Part shown: piece after piece, positions 28,327-37,239 of the stretch
Layout of the letters: each line of letters begins with the position of its first letter
Position numbering within the stretch: the first letter of the stretch is position 1
Origin: an uncultured Agathobacter sp.
Lineage (GTDB): Bacteria > Bacillota > Clostridia > Lachnospirales > Lachnospiraceae
Direction of reading: 5' to 3'
Assembly: GCA_934316545.1 (NCBI GenBank)
Contig: CAKRDT010000007.1
Location: 6,222-70,221, forward strand
Length of the DNA stretch: 64,000 bases
Translations under genes and position numbers: made by a program
Notes under the pieces: model-generated
What the model was told of the DNA's origin: nothing
Seen by the model: only the letters and a program-made list of their open reading frames with translations
The model's database searches: none

Positions 28327-28545
28327 ATGATGAAGATATACATATGTCCACAGTGTGGATGGCTTCGAATGGTGAGCAGACGAAAAGATGTGGAGTGCCA
28401 CCAATGTGGCAATTCCGAGATGAGACTGACGAATCTTGACCTGGAAAAGTATTCGTCCATGTCCGAGGATGAGCGTGCCGGTTATGCGGATGCATGGCTC
28501 TATATACACAACAAACATAGTGTCAGGGTTTCCGAAAAATCATGA
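28327..28545 (+). CDS. Small zinc-ribbon protein
   Basis: 72 residues with two CxxC pairs (CPQC at about residues 7-10 and CHQC at about 25-28) and a helical, acidic C-terminus (SSMSEDERAGYADAWLYIHNK). The four cysteines suggest a rubredoxin-like zinc knuckle. It starts 13 bases after the phosphomutase stop, at ATGATG 28327, without a strong ribosome site. Function unknown; zinc ribbons of this size often act as protein or nucleic acid adaptors. Confidence 0.7.
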   Translation: MMKIYICPQCGWLRMVSRRKDVECHQCGNSEMRLTNLDLEKYSSMSEDERAGYADAWLYIHNKHSVRVSEKS

Positions 28546-28570
28546 CATTCAAACAAAAGGATTTAAAAAT

Positions 28571-29743
28571 ATGGCAAATAGTAAAAATAGCAGAAAAAGA
28601 AGAAAGAAGAAAAAAAGCAGAAAGCTGTTGTTATTCGTTTTTGAGATTCTGCTTCTGGCAATCCTGCTTCTGGCAGCATATTTTGTCAGCATGATGAATC
28701 GTATCAAGTACGAGGATCTGGATGTGTCGGAGGCCGGCATTAACAGTGATCTGGATGAAAATACGATTCTTTCTTTGGAGGGATATACGAATATTGCTTT
28801 GTTTGGATTGGATAACCGTAGTTCAAACAATTATGATACCGGTAATTCCGATGTTATTATGATCGCAAGCATCAATAATAAGACCAAGGACATTAAGCTT
28901 GTATCCCTTTATAGGGACACCTATCTGAGTATCGGAAACGGATCTTATCATAAGTCGAATGCTGCATATGCACATGGTGGCGCGAAACAGGCGGTACAGA
29001 TGCTGAATTCCAATCTGGATCTGGATATCAAAGACTATGCCTGTGTGGACTGGGCTGCGATGGTTGAGGTTATTGATGATCTGGGCGGACTTGATCTGGA
29101 GATCACGGAAGGTGAGATGAACCAGATTAATAAGTACAAGAAAGATGTTGATCTCGTAACCGGTAAAGCTACGCCGAATGTGACACAGTATGGTCTGGTA
29201 CACCTTGACGGAACGCAGGCAACGACTTATGCGCGAATCCGTAAGCTTGCCGGAGATGACTTTAAGCGTGCGTCCAGACAGCGAATCGTATTACAGGCAA
29301 TCATGGAGAAAGCCAAAAAGGCGGATTTCGCAACACTTACCAATATCTGTAATTCTGTCATTGATGATGTGTCCACAAGCTTATCCATCACGCAGATCCT
29401 CTCGCTGGCGAAGGATGTTGGTTCCTACAATATTGCAAGTACGACAGGATTTCCGTTTGAACTTACAACGAAGAATCTTTCGGGAAGCGGAGATACGGTT
29501 ATACCGGCAGATCTTGCAACGAATGTGAAGGAGCTGCATGAGTATATGTTTGAGGATGCGACGTATGTACCTTCTTCGACGGTTCAGACGATCAGTGATG
29601 CAATCGTTTACAAGACCGGAATCACGAAGGATTCTGCACTGATTAATACTTCCGATTATAATGAGACGGCCGGCGCGACCGGAACAGACGGAATCAAAAA
29701 GGGTGCGGATACCAATACAAATACAGATACTGTAACAAATTAA
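28571..29743 (+). CDS. Second LytR-CpsA-Psr (LCP) family protein
   Basis: 390 residues from ATG 28571; the longer in-frame start at 28436 lies within the zinc-ribbon gene. A very basic cytoplasmic leader (RKRRKKKKSRK) precedes one membrane helix (about residues 18-40). The LCP domain has LFGLDNRS, VSLYRDTYL, NAAYAHGGAKQAV, VIDDLGGLD, ATTYARIRK and DFKRASRQRIVLQAI, with the Arg and Asp residues that bind the lipid pyrophosphate. The C-terminal ~60 residues are Thr/Asp/Asn-rich and probably disordered. Like the LCP gene at 21361 it should ligate surface polymer to peptidoglycan; two copies suggest different polymers or acceptor sites. Confidence 0.92.
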   Translation: MANSKNSRKRRKKKKSRKLLLFVFEILLLAILLLAAYFVSMMNRIKYEDLDVSEAGINSDLDENTILSLEGYTNIALFGLDNRSSNNYDTGNSDVIMIASINNKTKDIKLVSLYRDTYLSIGNGSYHKSNAAYAHGGAKQAVQMLNSNLDLDIKDYACVDWAAMVEVIDDLGGLDLEITEGEMNQINKYKKDVDLVTGKATPNVTQYGLVHLDGTQATTYARIRKLAGDDFKRASRQRIVLQAIMEKAKKADFATLTNICNSVIDDVSTSLSITQILSLAKDVGSYNIASTTGFPFELTTKNLSGSGDTVIPADLATNVKELHEYMFEDATYVPSSTVQTISDAIVYKTGITKDSALINTSDYNETAGATGTDGIKKGADTNTNTDTVTN

Positions 29744-29765
29744 AGCAAGAAATTACAAAATATAG

Positions 29766-29793
29766 TAGACCAATCGTTCTGATTGGTCTATTA
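29766..29793 (+). terminator. Hairpin after the second LCP gene
   Basis: Perfect 10-bp stem TAGACCAATC/GATTGGTCTA (29766-29775, 29781-29790), five-base loop, followed by TTATCATAT. The T tract is weak, so terminator strength is uncertain. Confidence 0.6.
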
Positions 29794-29881
29794 TCATATA
29801 GTGTGGATTGATTCCAACCTGTGATGTATGACGAAAGGGAAAGCGGAAGGAATAAAGAATAGAGAGTAAGAGGGAAAAATT

Positions 29882-31717
29882 ATGTGTGGAATTGTAGGTT
29901 ATGTAGGGAAAGAACAGGCTGCACCGATTTTGCTGGACGGATTATCCAAGCTTGAATATCGCGGATATGATTCGGCCGGCATGGCGGTATATGATGGTGA
30001 AAAAATTGTGGTCAATAAGGCAACCGGCCGCCTGAAAGTGTTGAGTGAGATGACCCATGACGGTGTGAATATGCCGGGACATATCGGAATCGGTCACACC
30101 CGTTGGGCAACGCACGGAGAACCGACGGAGGCAAATGCGCACCCGCATTTTAATACCGATCAGACCATCGCAGTGGTACATAATGGTATCATAGAGAATT
30201 ATTTGAAGCTGCGTAAGCTGTTGATGGATCGCGGATACCAGTTCCGTTCGGAGACGGATACGGAGGTTGTCGCACATTTGCTTGATTATTACTATAACAA
30301 ATATGATAAGGATCCGCTGACTGCTTTGGTGAAAGTCATCCATCGCGTAGAAGGATCCTATGCGCTGGGCATTATTTTTGCGGATTATCCGGGCGTGGTT
30401 TACTCGGTACGCAAAGACAGTCCGCTGATCGTTGGGAAAGCGGACGGCGGCAATCTGATTGCGTCGGATGTACCGGCAGTCCTGAAATATACAAGAGATG
30501 TATACTTTATTGAAAATGGCGAGATTGCCCGTCTGACGGAAAATAGTATTGAATTCTTCAATGTGGACGGCGAGGCCATTGAAAAACAGTCGAAACATAT
30601 TGACTGGGATATTAATGCCGCCGAAAAAAACGGATACGAGCATTTTATGCTCAAGGAAATCTATGAGCAGCCGAAGGCGGTCAAAGATACCATCAGCCCT
30701 CGAATCAAGGACAATCAGATTGTAATCGAGGAACTTGGTATGACGGATGATGAAATCCGTGCGGTTAAGAAGATCCATATAGTAGCCTGTGGTTCTGCTT
30801 ATCATACCGGTGTGACAGCAAAATATGTGTTCGAGGGACTTGCCAGAATTCCGGTAGAAGTTGATCTTGCGTCCGAATTCCGCTATCGCAACCCAATTCT
30901 TGCAGAGGGCGAGATGGTGATCATTGTCAGTCAGTCCGGTGAGACAGCGGATTCGCTCGCTGCGCTGCGCCTCGCAAAGGAGCATGGGGTGCGTACACTT
31001 GGTATTGTCAATGTGGTCGGAAGTTCGATTGCCCGTGAGGCGGATAACGTGATGTATACATGGGCAGGGCCGGAGATTGCAGTGGCAACGACCAAGGCAT
31101 ACAGTTGTCAGCTGGTTGCGCACTATCTTCTTGCTTTAAAATTTGCAGAGGCAAGAGGAACGATTGACGGTGAGCAGCTTGCAGCGTATTTGCATGAAGT
31201 AGAAATGCTTCCGAATCAGATTGAAAGTCTGCTCGGAAACCGTGAGCGTATCCAGAAATTTGCAAACCGTTATGTCGCTGCGAAGGATGTATTCTTTATC
31301 GGCAGAGGCATTGATTATGCAATTTCTCTGGAAGGCTCCTTAAAGCTAAAAGAGATTTCTTATATTCACTCGGAGGCATATGCGGCCGGTGAGTTAAAGC
31401 ATGGAACCATCTCGCTGATTGAAGATGGAACGCTTGTGACCGCCGTGGTTACGCAGGAAGCATTGTACAAGAAGACGATCAGCAATATTGTCGAAGTAAA
31501 GACCAGAGGTGCGTATGTGCTTGCTGTTACCAATGAGGATAATCTGGATATCGAGAGGACTGCTGACAGTGTGATCTATATTCCTAAGACAAATTCCTAC
31601 TTTACCAATTCACTGGCGATCATTCCGCTTCAGCTGTTCGGATATTATGTTTCGGTTGGCAAAGGCCTTGATGTGGATAAGCCAAGAAATCTTGCAAAAT
31701 CGGTTACGGTAGAATAA
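29882..31717 (+). CDS. glmS: Glutamine--fructose-6-phosphate aminotransferase GlmS
   Basis: 611 residues, full length. The N-terminal amidotransferase has the nucleophile Cys2 (MCGIVGYVG), GHTRWATHG and HNGIIENY; the C-terminal part has two SIS isomerase domains (IVACGSAYHTG, SQSGETADS, GRGIDYAISLEGSLKLKEI) and ends with the typical KSVTVE. It makes glucosamine-6-phosphate, the substrate for GlmM at 3542, so both steps to glucosamine-1-phosphate are in this window. No glmS ribozyme is recognisable in the ~90-base leader. Confidence 0.97.
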   Translation: MCGIVGYVGKEQAAPILLDGLSKLEYRGYDSAGMAVYDGEKIVVNKATGRLKVLSEMTHDGVNMPGHIGIGHTRWATHGEPTEANAHPHFNTDQTIAVVHNGIIENYLKLRKLLMDRGYQFRSETDTEVVAHLLDYYYNKYDKDPLTALVKVIHRVEGSYALGIIFADYPGVVYSVRKDSPLIVGKADGGNLIASDVPAVLKYTRDVYFIENGEIARLTENSIEFFNVDGEAIEKQSKHIDWDINAAEKNGYEHFMLKEIYEQPKAVKDTISPRIKDNQIVIEELGMTDDEIRAVKKIHIVACGSAYHTGVTAKYVFEGLARIPVEVDLASEFRYRNPILAEGEMVIIVSQSGETADSLAALRLAKEHGVRTLGIVNVVGSSIAREADNVMYTWAGPEIAVATTKAYSCQLVAHYLLALKFAEARGTIDGEQLAAYLHEVEMLPNQIESLLGNRERIQKFANRYVAAKDVFFIGRGIDYAISLEGSLKLKEISYIHSEAYAAGELKHGTISLIEDGTLVTAVVTQEALYKKTISNIVEVKTRGAYVLAVTNEDNLDIERTADSVIYIPKTNSYFTNSLAIIPLQLFGYYVSVGKGLDVDKPRNLAKSVTVE

Positions 31718-31824
31718 AAGTGGCGGAAAGGTAATTTATAACAGATTTTACATGAGTTTGTCACAATTTGAACACAGATAGCGGATAGAATTCTCCTTAG
31801 AAAACAAGAAAGGAGTTCTTCATT

Positions 31825-33327
31825 ATGGATAACAACTATTTCAATAATAACACAGATCAGACAACCAACAACACACAGCAGGCACAGACCGGTGCTCAGC
31901 AGAGTGCATACAACGGTCAGCAGGAGACAGGTTACAATGCATATGGCAGCCAGCAGCAGACCTCTTATCATGCATATGGAAGTCAGCAGACCAACGCATA
32001 CAGCGGTCAGCAGAATGCCTACAATGCATATGGAAATGCACAGCAGTCATACAATCCGTACCAGCAGCCTGTCGGTGGAGGAAAGAAGCCAAAGAAAGCA
32101 AAGATGAAGCGTGGCGGATTCGGTGCAACACTTGGCAAGTGCGCAGCAATCGCCCTGGTATTCGGGCTTGTTGCCGGCGGTACATTTACCGGAGTCAATT
32201 ATGCAGGCAATAAGGTTCTTGGAATTCAGCAGGAGAGTGCGGGTGAATTGAAATCCGGTTCCTCCGATGCTTCCAATAAGGTTTCGCAGGCATCTTCCAC
32301 AGGAAGTGCGCAGGATCTGTCCGATGTATCAGCGATCGCCAAGGAGGCGATGCCGAGTATCGTAGCAATCACAAATACCGGTACGGTTTCCTACCAGACC
32401 TTCTGGGGCACGCAGCAGCAGGAAAGCCAGAGCGCAGGATCCGGAATTATCATCAAGCAGGACGACAAATATTTATATATCGCAACCAACAATCACGTTG
32501 TAGCGGATGCGGATTCTTTAACCGTCCAGTTCTGTGATAACGAGACCGTAAGCTGCGAAGTAAAAGGCACGGATGCTGCAGATGATCTCGCAGTCGTTAA
32601 GGTTGCATTATCCAGCATCAAGGACGACACCTTAAAGCAGATTAAGGTTGCAAATGTAAATGATTCGGAGGATCTTCAGGTTGGCCAGGGCGTGATCGCA
32701 ATCGGTAATGCATTGGGATATGGACAGTCTGTTACCAATGGTATCATCAGCGCATTAGGCAGAAGCGTCAGTGTTCAGGATGAAACAAATGGTCAGACAG
32801 TTACGAACAATAATATGATCCAGACCAATGCGGCAATCAACCCTGGTAACAGTGGTGGCGCATTATTGAATGCGCAGGGTGAAGTCATTGGTATCAACTC
32901 CGCCAAGTACTCGGATACCAGTGTTGAGGGATTTGGATATGCGATTCCTATGTCCGATGCGATGCCGATCATCAATCAGCTGATCGAGCGGGAAAAGGTT
33001 GACCAGTCCCAGCAGGCATTCTTAGGCATTCAGGGACAGGATATTTCTTCCGATGTAGCACAGGCTTACAATATGCCGGAAGGCGTCTATGTCTACCAGG
33101 TAGTATCCGGATCGGCTGCGGAAAACGCAGGCATCCGTCAGGGTGATATCATTACCTCCTTTGACGGTCAGGCAGTATCGACCATGAAGCAGCTGAAGGA
33201 GCTTATGACTTACTATAAATCCGGTCAGAAAGTTAAGGTTACATTTGAACGATTAGGAAACGGTTACGAGGAACAGACGGTGGAAGTTAAACTTTTATCC
33301 CAGTCCGGAGTTACCAGCAATAAATAG
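31825..33327 (+). CDS. htrA: HtrA/DegP-type membrane serine protease with Q/N/Y-rich cytoplasmic tail
   Basis: 500 residues. One membrane helix lies at about residues 104-126. Outside is a trypsin-like domain with triad His224 (NNHVV), Asp254 (DDLAVVK) and Ser343 (NPGNSGGALL), then one PDZ domain (about 395-490: LGIQGQDIS, GSAAENAGIRQGDIITSF). This is the HtrA design for degrading misfolded exported proteins. The first ~85 residues are unusual: almost only Gln, Asn, Tyr, Ser, Ala, Gly and Thr with repeated YGSQQ/NAYG units, a prion-like, probably disordered cytoplasmic tail. RBS AAGGAG precedes ATG 31825; the six-base CTCCTT upstream could pair with it. Confidence 0.93.
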   Translation: MDNNYFNNNTDQTTNNTQQAQTGAQQSAYNGQQETGYNAYGSQQQTSYHAYGSQQTNAYSGQQNAYNAYGNAQQSYNPYQQPVGGGKKPKKAKMKRGGFGATLGKCAAIALVFGLVAGGTFTGVNYAGNKVLGIQQESAGELKSGSSDASNKVSQASSTGSAQDLSDVSAIAKEAMPSIVAITNTGTVSYQTFWGTQQQESQSAGSGIIIKQDDKYLYIATNNHVVADADSLTVQFCDNETVSCEVKGTDAADDLAVVKVALSSIKDDTLKQIKVANVNDSEDLQVGQGVIAIGNALGYGQSVTNGIISALGRSVSVQDETNGQTVTNNNMIQTNAAINPGNSGGALLNAQGEVIGINSAKYSDTSVEGFGYAIPMSDAMPIINQLIEREKVDQSQQAFLGIQGQDISSDVAQAYNMPEGVYVYQVVSGSAAENAGIRQGDIITSFDGQAVSTMKQLKELMTYYKSGQKVKVTFERLGNGYEEQTVEVKLLSQSGVTSNK

Positions 33328-33353
33328 ACAAAATAATCAAAATGCGATATAAT
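33325..33353 (+). promoter_or_regulatory. Putative promoter of gtrA
   Basis: TAGACA (33325-33330, its first three bases are the htrA stop codon), 17-base spacer, TATAAT (33348-33353). Confidence 0.6.
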
Positions 33354-33381
33354 AGATTGTCCTATAGGGGCAATCTATTTT
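33352..33381 (+). terminator. Hairpin terminator of htrA overlapping the gtrA promoter
   Basis: ATAGATTG/CAATCTAT (33352-33359, 33371-33378) with an inner CCTATAGG palindrome is followed by TTTTCG. The stem begins within the TATAAT box. Confidence 0.55.
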
Positions 33382-33395
33382 CGCAGGAGACGATT

Positions 33396-33788
33396 ATGAA
33401 GAGAATCAAGAAGCTGCTGTTGCAGTTTTGCAAATTCGGATTGGTCGGAACATTATGCTTTTTTATTGATTATGGGGTTATGATATTGCTGACGGAGACG
33501 ACGGATCTGGGTTATTTTTTGTCTTCGGCAATATCGTTTACGTTATCCGTAGTAGTAAATTATATACTTAGCATGAGGTTTGTTTTTAAAGGCAAAGATG
33601 AACTGAATAAGTTTCAGGAGATGGCAATCTTCGTTGCGTTGAGTTTTGTCGGACTTGCTTTAAACCAGATGATCATGTGGATTGCAGTGGAATTTTTCCG
33701 TGTATTTTATGCAGTGGCGAAGATCTTTTCGACGATGCTGGTCACGGTCTATAATTTTATTTCCCGGAAATTATTCCTTGAGGCATAA
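33396..33788 (+). CDS. GtrA-family membrane protein
   Basis: 130 residues from ATG 33396 (CAGGAGACG nine bases upstream; the in-frame ATG 33342 overlaps the promoter). Four membrane helices and the family pattern KFGLVGTLCFFIDYGVMILL, VNYILSMRFVF and the C-terminal NFISRKLFLE are visible. GtrA proteins are thought to help move polyprenyl-linked sugars across the membrane for glycan side-branch glucosylation. No partner GtrB or GtrC lies next to it; it could serve the polymer locus upstream. Confidence 0.9.
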   Translation: MKRIKKLLLQFCKFGLVGTLCFFIDYGVMILLTETTDLGYFLSSAISFTLSVVVNYILSMRFVFKGKDELNKFQEMAIFVALSFVGLALNQMIMWIAVEFFRVFYAVAKIFSTMLVTVYNFISRKLFLEA

Positions 33789-33823
33789 ATAAACGGAACG
33801 CTTAGAGCAAATAAGGAGGAAGT

Positions 33824-34756
33824 ATGAAGAAAAAAAGAATTGTGATCGCGCTGGGACATGAGGCGCTTGGAAGTACCCTTCCGGAGCAGCAGAAGGCAGC
33901 TGCCCGTACAGCGAAGGCAGTCGCTGATTTCATCCGTGAGGATTATCAGGTTGTCATTACACACAGTAATGGTCCGCAGGTTGGCATGATTCATACCGCT
34001 ATGAATGAGTTCTGCCACAACCATCCGGAGTATACCGCCACACCGACATCGGTGTGTTCGGCGATGAGTCAGGGATATATCGGCTACGATCTGCAGAATG
34101 CAATCCGTACCGAGCTGTTAAATCGTGGAATTTATAAGCCGGTATCAACCGTTTTGACACAGGTGGTGGTAGATCCTTATGATGAGGCCTTTTACCATCC
34201 AACGAAACTGATCGGTCGTGTTATGACAAAGGAAGAGGCAGAGGAAGAGGAGAAAAAGGGAAACCATGTGGTGGAAGTGGAAGGCGGATTCCGACGAATC
34301 GTTGCTGCTCCGAAGCCGATGGATATTGTCGAAATTGATGCAATCTCTGCTTTATCTGATGCGGATCAGGTCGTTATCGCATGTGGCGGTGGCGGAATTC
34401 CGGTTCTTGCACAGAACAACCGTCTGCAGGGGGCGAGTGCTGTTATTGAGAAGGATCTTGCCGCAGGAAAACTGGCAGAACTTTTAGACGCAGATATGCT
34501 CGTAATCCTTACCAGTGTGGATAAGGTCTGCTTAAATTACGGTAAGGAAGATGAAATCAAACTGGATACACTTTCTTTGGCAGATGCCAGGAAATATCTT
34601 GACGAAGGACAGTTTGAGGCCGGAACGATGGCACCGAAGATTGAGGCTGCCATTGACTTTATCGGCGAGTCTGCAATTCGTTCCGCTTTGATCACGAAGC
34701 TCAATAAGGATGCTGCTGAGATTACCGGTGGTATGGGAACATTGATTAAAAAATAG
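33824..34756 (+). CDS. arcC: Carbamate kinase (ArcC family)
   Basis: 310 residues, normal length. Family motifs include THSNGPQVG, CSAMSQGYIGYDLQ, PYDEAFYHPTK, IVIACGGGGIPV, GASAVIEKDLA, TSVDKV and EAGTMAPKIEAA, with GGMGT near the end. It transfers phosphate from carbamoyl phosphate to ADP, giving ATP, carbamate and then ammonia plus CO2. The first loop reads ALGHEALG instead of the usual ALGGNAL; since the rest is intact this is probably a clade variant. There are no arginine deiminase or ornithine carbamoyltransferase genes next to it, so it may serve purine or agmatine breakdown. Strong RBS AAGGAGG. Confidence 0.9.
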   Translation: MKKKRIVIALGHEALGSTLPEQQKAAARTAKAVADFIREDYQVVITHSNGPQVGMIHTAMNEFCHNHPEYTATPTSVCSAMSQGYIGYDLQNAIRTELLNRGIYKPVSTVLTQVVVDPYDEAFYHPTKLIGRVMTKEEAEEEEKKGNHVVEVEGGFRRIVAAPKPMDIVEIDAISALSDADQVVIACGGGGIPVLAQNNRLQGASAVIEKDLAAGKLAELLDADMLVILTSVDKVCLNYGKEDEIKLDTLSLADARKYLDEGQFEAGTMAPKIEAAIDFIGESAIRSALITKLNKDAAEITGGMGTLIKK

Positions 34757-34780
34757 TACGATTGGACCATTTAGAATAGG

Positions 34781-34820
34781 ATAAGCAGATTCGGCATGTG
34801 TGCATGAAGCTGCTTATTTT
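34781..34820 (+). terminator. Intrinsic terminator after arcC
   Basis: ATAAGCAG/CTGCTTAT (34781-34788, 34810-34817) with an inner CATG-TGTG-CATG stem, followed by TTTA. Confidence 0.75.
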
Positions 34821-34847
34821 ATTCAGTAAAGAAATAGAGGATTATAA

Positions 34848-36653
34848 ATGTCAGAAAAGAAGCAATACCAGCGCGCGGAGGTGCCGGAAGCGCTGAAATG
34901 GAAATTGAGCGATCTGTATGCATCGGATGAACAGTGGGAGGCACAAGTCGCTGAAATTGATCGCATGTCTGAGACGATTGCACAATACAGGGGAAAATTA
35001 GGAGAGAGTGCAAGTACACTGACGGAATTCTTTCAAAAGCAGGATACGCTGCTTAATAAGTTAAGCCGTGTTTATGTCTATGCGAACCAGAGTTATCATC
35101 AGGATACTGCCGATACACATTATCAGGCATATGTGGCAAAGGCAGAGTCCGTGAAGGTGAATGTACTTTCCGCACTCAGTTTTGCGGATCCGGAGATCCT
35201 TTCCATTCCGCAGGAAACGATGGAACAGTTTTATAAAGATGCGCCGGAACTGGAGCAATATCGTCGTGCGATCGAAGTGATCACAAGGAGGAGAGAACAT
35301 ACGCTTTCTGCAGCAGAAGAGAATATTCTTGCTGCAGCCGGAGAACTTGCTGCAGGTCCGGAGAATACTTTCTCTATGTTTAATAATGCAGATATCAAGT
35401 TCCCGTATATCACAGATGTGGAAGGAAACCGTATTCAGATTACGCATGCAAATTTTATCAGGTTTTTGAATGACAAAGATCGCAGCCTGCGCAAGCAGGT
35501 ATTCCGCGGAGTATATGATACATACGCAAAATGGGGCAATACCGTGGCCTCTGTGTTTGTCAGCAACTTGAAGCAGGAAAGCTTTTTTGCCAAAATGCGT
35601 AAGTATCCGAGTGTGCGGGCGATGCACCTGAGTGAAGGAAATATTCCGGAGACTGTCTATGACAATCTGATAGAAACGGTTCATCGTCACCTGCCGGATA
35701 TGCATCGTTATATGGCGCTTCGAAAGAAAATTCTCGGCGTAGAACATCTGCATATGTATGATCTGTATGTTCCGCTTGTGCCGGATGCGGATCAGACGAT
35801 TCCGTATGAGGAAGCAAAGGAGAACGTTGCGAAAGCACTGGCCCCGATGGGAAAAGCCTATACGGATATTCTCCGTGAGGGATATGAAAACGGATGGATC
35901 GATGTGGTTGCGAATGCGAATAAACGAAGCGGTGCGTATTCATGGGGGGCTTACGGAACGCATCCGTATGTGCTTTTAAATCAGCAGGATGACCTTGACA
36001 GTATGTTTACACTGGCACATGAGATGGGGCATGCAATCCACACGTATTATTCAGATAAGACACAGCCTTACAGATATTCGAGATATCTGATTTTTGTTGC
36101 GGAAGTCGCTTCAACATGCAACGAATGTCTGCTCAATCATTATCTGCTCGAGCATGAAACCGAGGCGAAGAACAGAAATTATATTTTAAATCATTACCTG
36201 GAGAATTTTAGAACAACCTTGTTCCGCCAGACCATGTTTGCAGAGTTTGAGAAGATCGTTCATGAGAAGACCGCGTTGGGAGAGAGTCTGACAAAGGATG
36301 AACTTAACAAGATTTATCATGACCTGAATGTGCGGTACTATGGACCGGATGTTGTTGTTGACAATGAAATCGACTATGAGTGGATGCGGATTCCGCATTT
36401 TTACACGGCATTCTATGTATATCAGTATGCAACCGGATTTTCGGCAGCGGTCGCTTTTTCCAAGAAAATTCTGGAAGAAGGGCAGCCTGCGGTGGACCGC
36501 TATGTGAAGGAGTTTTTGTCCGGCGGATGTTCCAAGGATCCGATTGATCTGCTCGCAGCAGCAGGGGTAGATATGAGCACACCGCATCCGGTGGAGGATG
36601 CTTTAAGTGTGTTTGCAAAGTATCTGGATGAGTTTGAAAAGCAGATGGTTTAA
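34848..36653 (+). CDS. pepF: Oligoendopeptidase F (M3 family)
   Basis: 601 residues, full length. The zinc site HEMGHAIH starts at His391 and a distal Glu in the EVAST region completes the ligands. N-terminal sequences typical of PepF are present (PEALKWKLSDLYASDEQWE, RRREHTLSAAEENILA) and the end matches the family (GGCSKDPIDLLAAAGVDM). It is a cytoplasmic metallopeptidase that cuts oligopeptides of about 7 to 17 residues, mostly for peptide nutrition. It has no signal peptide. The luxS gene follows nine bases later with its own strong RBS. Confidence 0.95.
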   Translation: MSEKKQYQRAEVPEALKWKLSDLYASDEQWEAQVAEIDRMSETIAQYRGKLGESASTLTEFFQKQDTLLNKLSRVYVYANQSYHQDTADTHYQAYVAKAESVKVNVLSALSFADPEILSIPQETMEQFYKDAPELEQYRRAIEVITRRREHTLSAAEENILAAAGELAAGPENTFSMFNNADIKFPYITDVEGNRIQITHANFIRFLNDKDRSLRKQVFRGVYDTYAKWGNTVASVFVSNLKQESFFAKMRKYPSVRAMHLSEGNIPETVYDNLIETVHRHLPDMHRYMALRKKILGVEHLHMYDLYVPLVPDADQTIPYEEAKENVAKALAPMGKAYTDILREGYENGWIDVVANANKRSGAYSWGAYGTHPYVLLNQQDDLDSMFTLAHEMGHAIHTYYSDKTQPYRYSRYLIFVAEVASTCNECLLNHYLLEHETEAKNRNYILNHYLENFRTTLFRQTMFAEFEKIVHEKTALGESLTKDELNKIYHDLNVRYYGPDVVVDNEIDYEWMRIPHFYTAFYVYQYATGFSAAVAFSKKILEEGQPAVDRYVKEFLSGGCSKDPIDLLAAAGVDMSTPHPVEDALSVFAKYLDEFEKQMV

Positions 36654-36662
36654 GGAGGATTT

Positions 36663-37127
36663 ATGAATCGAATTAAGAGTTTTACAATTAATCACAATAT
36701 GTTGGTTCCGGGATTTTATATTTCCCGTGAGGATGGGGATGTGATCACGTACGATCTGCGTACGAGAAAGCCGAATGCCGGCGATTATATGGATAATGCA
36801 AGTATGCATTCATTGGAGCATATGTTTGCAACTTATATCCGCAATTCCAAGATGGGAGAGGATGTTGTATACTTTGGCCCGATGGGATGTCAGACAGGAT
36901 TTTATTTACTCGTGCGCAGCAAACAAAGTCCGAAGGAAGTATTTGCAATGACAAAAAAAGTATTACAGCAGATCATTGACCATAAGGGAGAGGTATTTGG
37001 GGCTTCGGCAATCGAGTGCGGACATTATGAGAATTTGTCACTGGAAGCAGCCAGAATGGAAGCCAAGTTGTATCTGGAAGTACTTGAGACCCAGACAAAT
37101 CTGGAATTTACTTACCCAAATGCGTAA
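36663..37127 (+). CDS. luxS: S-ribosylhomocysteine lyase LuxS
   Basis: 154 residues, normal length. Zinc ligands HSLEH (His49, His53) and the late Cys in IECGHYEN, and the catalytic Cys76 in GPMGCQTGFYL are present. It splits S-ribosylhomocysteine to homocysteine and DPD, the precursor of autoinducer-2. AAGGAGG lies just upstream of ATG 36663. The pfs gene at 37240 encodes the preceding step, so these two genes make up the SAH detoxification route. Confidence 0.97.
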   Translation: MNRIKSFTINHNMLVPGFYISREDGDVITYDLRTRKPNAGDYMDNASMHSLEHMFATYIRNSKMGEDVVYFGPMGCQTGFYLLVRSKQSPKEVFAMTKKVLQQIIDHKGEVFGASAIECGHYENLSLEAARMEAKLYLEVLETQTNLEFTYPNA

Positions 37128-37239
37128 GATAAGACATTTCCAAACGGAAAAGCGATATATGCAATGTGGTGTGATGCAAGGACTTCATGATGCATGCAAG
37201 TGAGAAAACGAGAAGTTGTAGAAAAGGAGAAATTCAAGT

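Noticed and set aside
29790..29881. glmS ribozyme before glmS
   Set aside because: The leader is only ~90 bases and lacks the conserved core; only a short purine-rich stretch with a ribosome site is present.
29942..31123. 393-codon open frame antisense to glmS
   Set aside because: It is a shadow of the strongly conserved glmS gene; composition is Arg/Ile/His-rich without motifs.
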